Shown: in pieces, positions 20,838 through 22,025 of the stretch
Position numbering within the stretch: position 1 is the stretch's first letter
Layout: the number at the start of each line of letters is the position of its first letter
Assembly: GCA_021464525.1 (NCBI GenBank)
Contig: JADRCO010001150.1
Location: 1 to 22,025 of the forward strand
Origin: Rhizophagus sp. LPA8_4_AMF
Lineage: Eukaryota; Glomeromycota; Glomeromycetes; Glomerales; Glomeraceae
Length of the DNA stretch: 22,025 nucleotides
Reading direction: 5' to 3'
Position numbers and translations under genes: made by a program
Notes under the pieces: generated by a model
Database searches by the model: none
What the model was told of the DNA's origin: nothing
The model's input: only the letters and a program-made list of their open reading frames with translations

Positions 20838-20975
20838 GAACAGGTAGACCAAATTCAGGTAACCTGACCTAACCTGACCTGAAAAACCAGGTAAATTCAA
20901 GTCAGGTACAAGATTTCTGATTAAAATTCAGGTCAGGTATGAAGGTTGATCTGATCAGGTTAACCTGAAATCTGA
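20838..20975. repeat. CAGGT/ACCTG short-word cluster
   Basis: Dense direct and inverted copies of CAGGT, TCAGGT and CCTGACCT within about 140 bp, including AACCTGACCTAACCTGACCTG and a perfect 12-bp palindrome CAGGTTAACCTG near 20956. It ends just before the tandem repeat array. Confidence 0.7.
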
Positions 20976-20996
20976 AGAATAAAAATATTTTTATTA

Positions 20997-21470
20997 ATAT
21001 CTTGTGATCTAGATATCTAATTTATGCAGTCTTTTTTTTGTACGTAAAGAACCATCAGAATTACATTTTAAAAAAAAGTTTATTCAGATCTGATCACTGG
21101 ATCATGAGATAATTACCCAGGTCATCAGATCATATTAGGTAAATATAACCAATTTTGTGCATATCTCATGCTCTAGATATCTAATTTATGCGATCATTTT
21201 TTTGTTACATAGCTATTCTTTAGAGCTACATTTTAAAAAAAAACTTCATTTAAATCTGATTACTGGGTCGCGAGATATTTATTCAAATCTTCAGATTATA
21301 TTAAATAAATATAACCAATTTTGTGAATACCTCATAATTTAGATGTCCAATTTATGCAGACTTTTTTTTTGTTATGTAGAAATCCTTCAGAACTACATTT
21401 TAAAAAAATGACCATCCAAATCTGATCACTAGGTTGTGAGATAATTATACGTTTTATAGACTATAGGATA
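20997..21470. repeat. Three diverged tandem copies of a unit of about 165 bp
   Basis: Copies begin at 20997, 21161 and 21327 (spacing 164 and 166). Each starts with a version of ATATCTCATGATCTAGATAT, followed by CTAATTTATGCAGTC, a T-run, a CAGAACTACATTTTAAAAAA word, CAAATCTGATCACTGG, a GAGATAATTA word and, in the first two, TAAATATAACCAATTTTGTG. The third copy breaks off at about 21455-21470. Substitutions and small indels show that the copies are old. No coding capacity is conserved between them. Confidence 0.85.
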
Positions 21471-21552
21471 GTTCTGCTAAAATGGAGTGTCTTGATACAC
21501 TCCTATCTATATAGGAATAATTTCCACTAACAGTGCACACATGGGATTCTAG

Positions 21553-21884
21553 AGATAGAGATGCAATCTGAAATCCAAAAATTCAGATCATCCATCAATC
21601 CATTCAGATTAAGTGGATAATGGATCATCTGAATGGATTTAAAATTAATCTGTTTAATCTGTTTAAACATTCAGTAATTATACAGAGATGCACAATAGCT
21701 CATTAGATTTGTTATGATGTGATAATTTGAATGAACTATTGTGCATCTTTTTACAATCACTATATTATCATATATCTAAAAATTTAAAATTAATCCAGAT
21801 TATTCAGATTTAATCTTATGATCATTCAGATTGATTCAGATGGATCCCGAATTGTAAAATCTTATTCAGATCACATCTCTATCT
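21553..21884. mobile_element. MITE-like element with terminal inverted repeats (332 bp)
   Basis: The left end AGATAGAGATG (21553-21563) is matched exactly by its reverse complement at 21874-21884. The match continues inward to about 20 bp with two mismatches (ending in ATCTGAA). The interior is full of CAGAT/ATCTG words in both orientations and holds no open frame of note. A second, nested inverted repeat lies at 21686-21748. Target-site duplications are not obvious, so the exact ends are tentative. Structure suggests a non-autonomous foldback or MITE element. Confidence 0.5.
21686..21748. repeat. Nested 19-bp inverted repeat (hairpin) around a 25-nt loop
   Basis: Arm 1 at 21686-21704 begins AGATGCACAATAG. 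Arm 2 at 21730-21748 is its reverse complement with one mismatch (18 of 19). The loop is 21705-21729. It sits near the middle of the MITE-like element. Confidence 0.8.
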
Positions 21885-21900
21885 AAAAAATGACAGGTAG

Positions 21901-22025
21901 TACAGTCACCCCTCTCTACAGCGAACCTCAATATAGTGAATAACATGATATAACAGATCATCCAATATGATACCAATTTTAAATATAAAAAAACCCTTGG
22001 TATAATGAAGTTTACTATTTATTTA
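21901..22025. mobile_element. Possible terminal inverted repeat of a pogo/Tigger-like DNA transposon, cut by the window edge
   Basis: TA (21901-21902, possible target site) is followed by CAGTCACCCCTCTCTACAGC and then by repeated words of the type TATAGTGAATA and TATAATGAA. Tc1/mariner-superfamily pogo/Tigger elements insert at TA and often start with CAGT plus such TATAGCGAA-like subrepeats. The other end and any transposase lie outside the window, so this is a pattern-based call. Confidence 0.4.

Noticed and set aside
1-22025. tRNA, rRNA, spliceosomal RNA or CRISPR array
   Set aside because: No GTTCGA-type T-loop with matching arms, no rRNA or U6-like core sequence and no regularly spaced identical short repeats were found by eye; a covariance-model scan would be decisive.

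Overview
The window looks like nuclear DNA of an early-diverging fungus. It is very AT-rich, its genes are split by short (about 75-185 nt) GT...AG introns, it has long T/A tracts and TA-rich gaps, and its right end is full of repeats. This combination fits an arbuscular mycorrhizal fungus (Glomeromycotina, Rhizophagus-like). That placement is inference from sequence character, not a database match.

Layout. At 1-345 there is AT-rich sequence with repeated ATCTGAG words. At 346-1705 (minus strand) lies a five-exon gene for a 358-aa HDAC-superfamily zinc amidohydrolase; it resembles acetylpolyamine amidohydrolases most closely and keeps all the catalytic residues I could check. From about 1706 to 9950 there are some 8.2 kb with no gene I can support: homopolymers, TA and AAAAG microsatellites, a 12-bp tandem repeat, and the 5' region of the next gene. 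At 9951-14279 (plus strand) is a gene with a 5'UTR intron and five coding exons for a 1263-aa CSL (CBF1/RBP-Jkappa/Su(H)/Lag-1) DNA-binding transcription factor, with a very long disordered N-terminus and a large insert in the beta-trefoil domain. At 15477-19373 (plus strand) is a three-exon gene for a 1226-aa type-IIC-like (Na,K/H,K-type) P-type cation ATPase. Its core motifs are intact, but the ion-site residues, the 6/7 loop and the C-terminus are altered.

At about 19560-20250 the minus strand carries a broken, unidentified coding relic. From 20830 to the right edge the DNA is repetitive: a CAGGT/ACCTG cluster, three tandem copies of a unit of about 165 bp, a 332-bp element with terminal inverted repeats and a nested hairpin (MITE-like), and what looks like the start of a pogo/Tigger-like DNA transposon cut by the window edge.

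The three genes do not form a pathway. They are separate eukaryotic transcription units: probable polyamine or lysine deacetylation, transcriptional control through GTGGGAA-type sites, and alkali-cation transport. No tRNA, rRNA or CRISPR array was seen. All exon joins come from splice consensus, exact phase agreement and family similarity read by eye; no transcript evidence was available.
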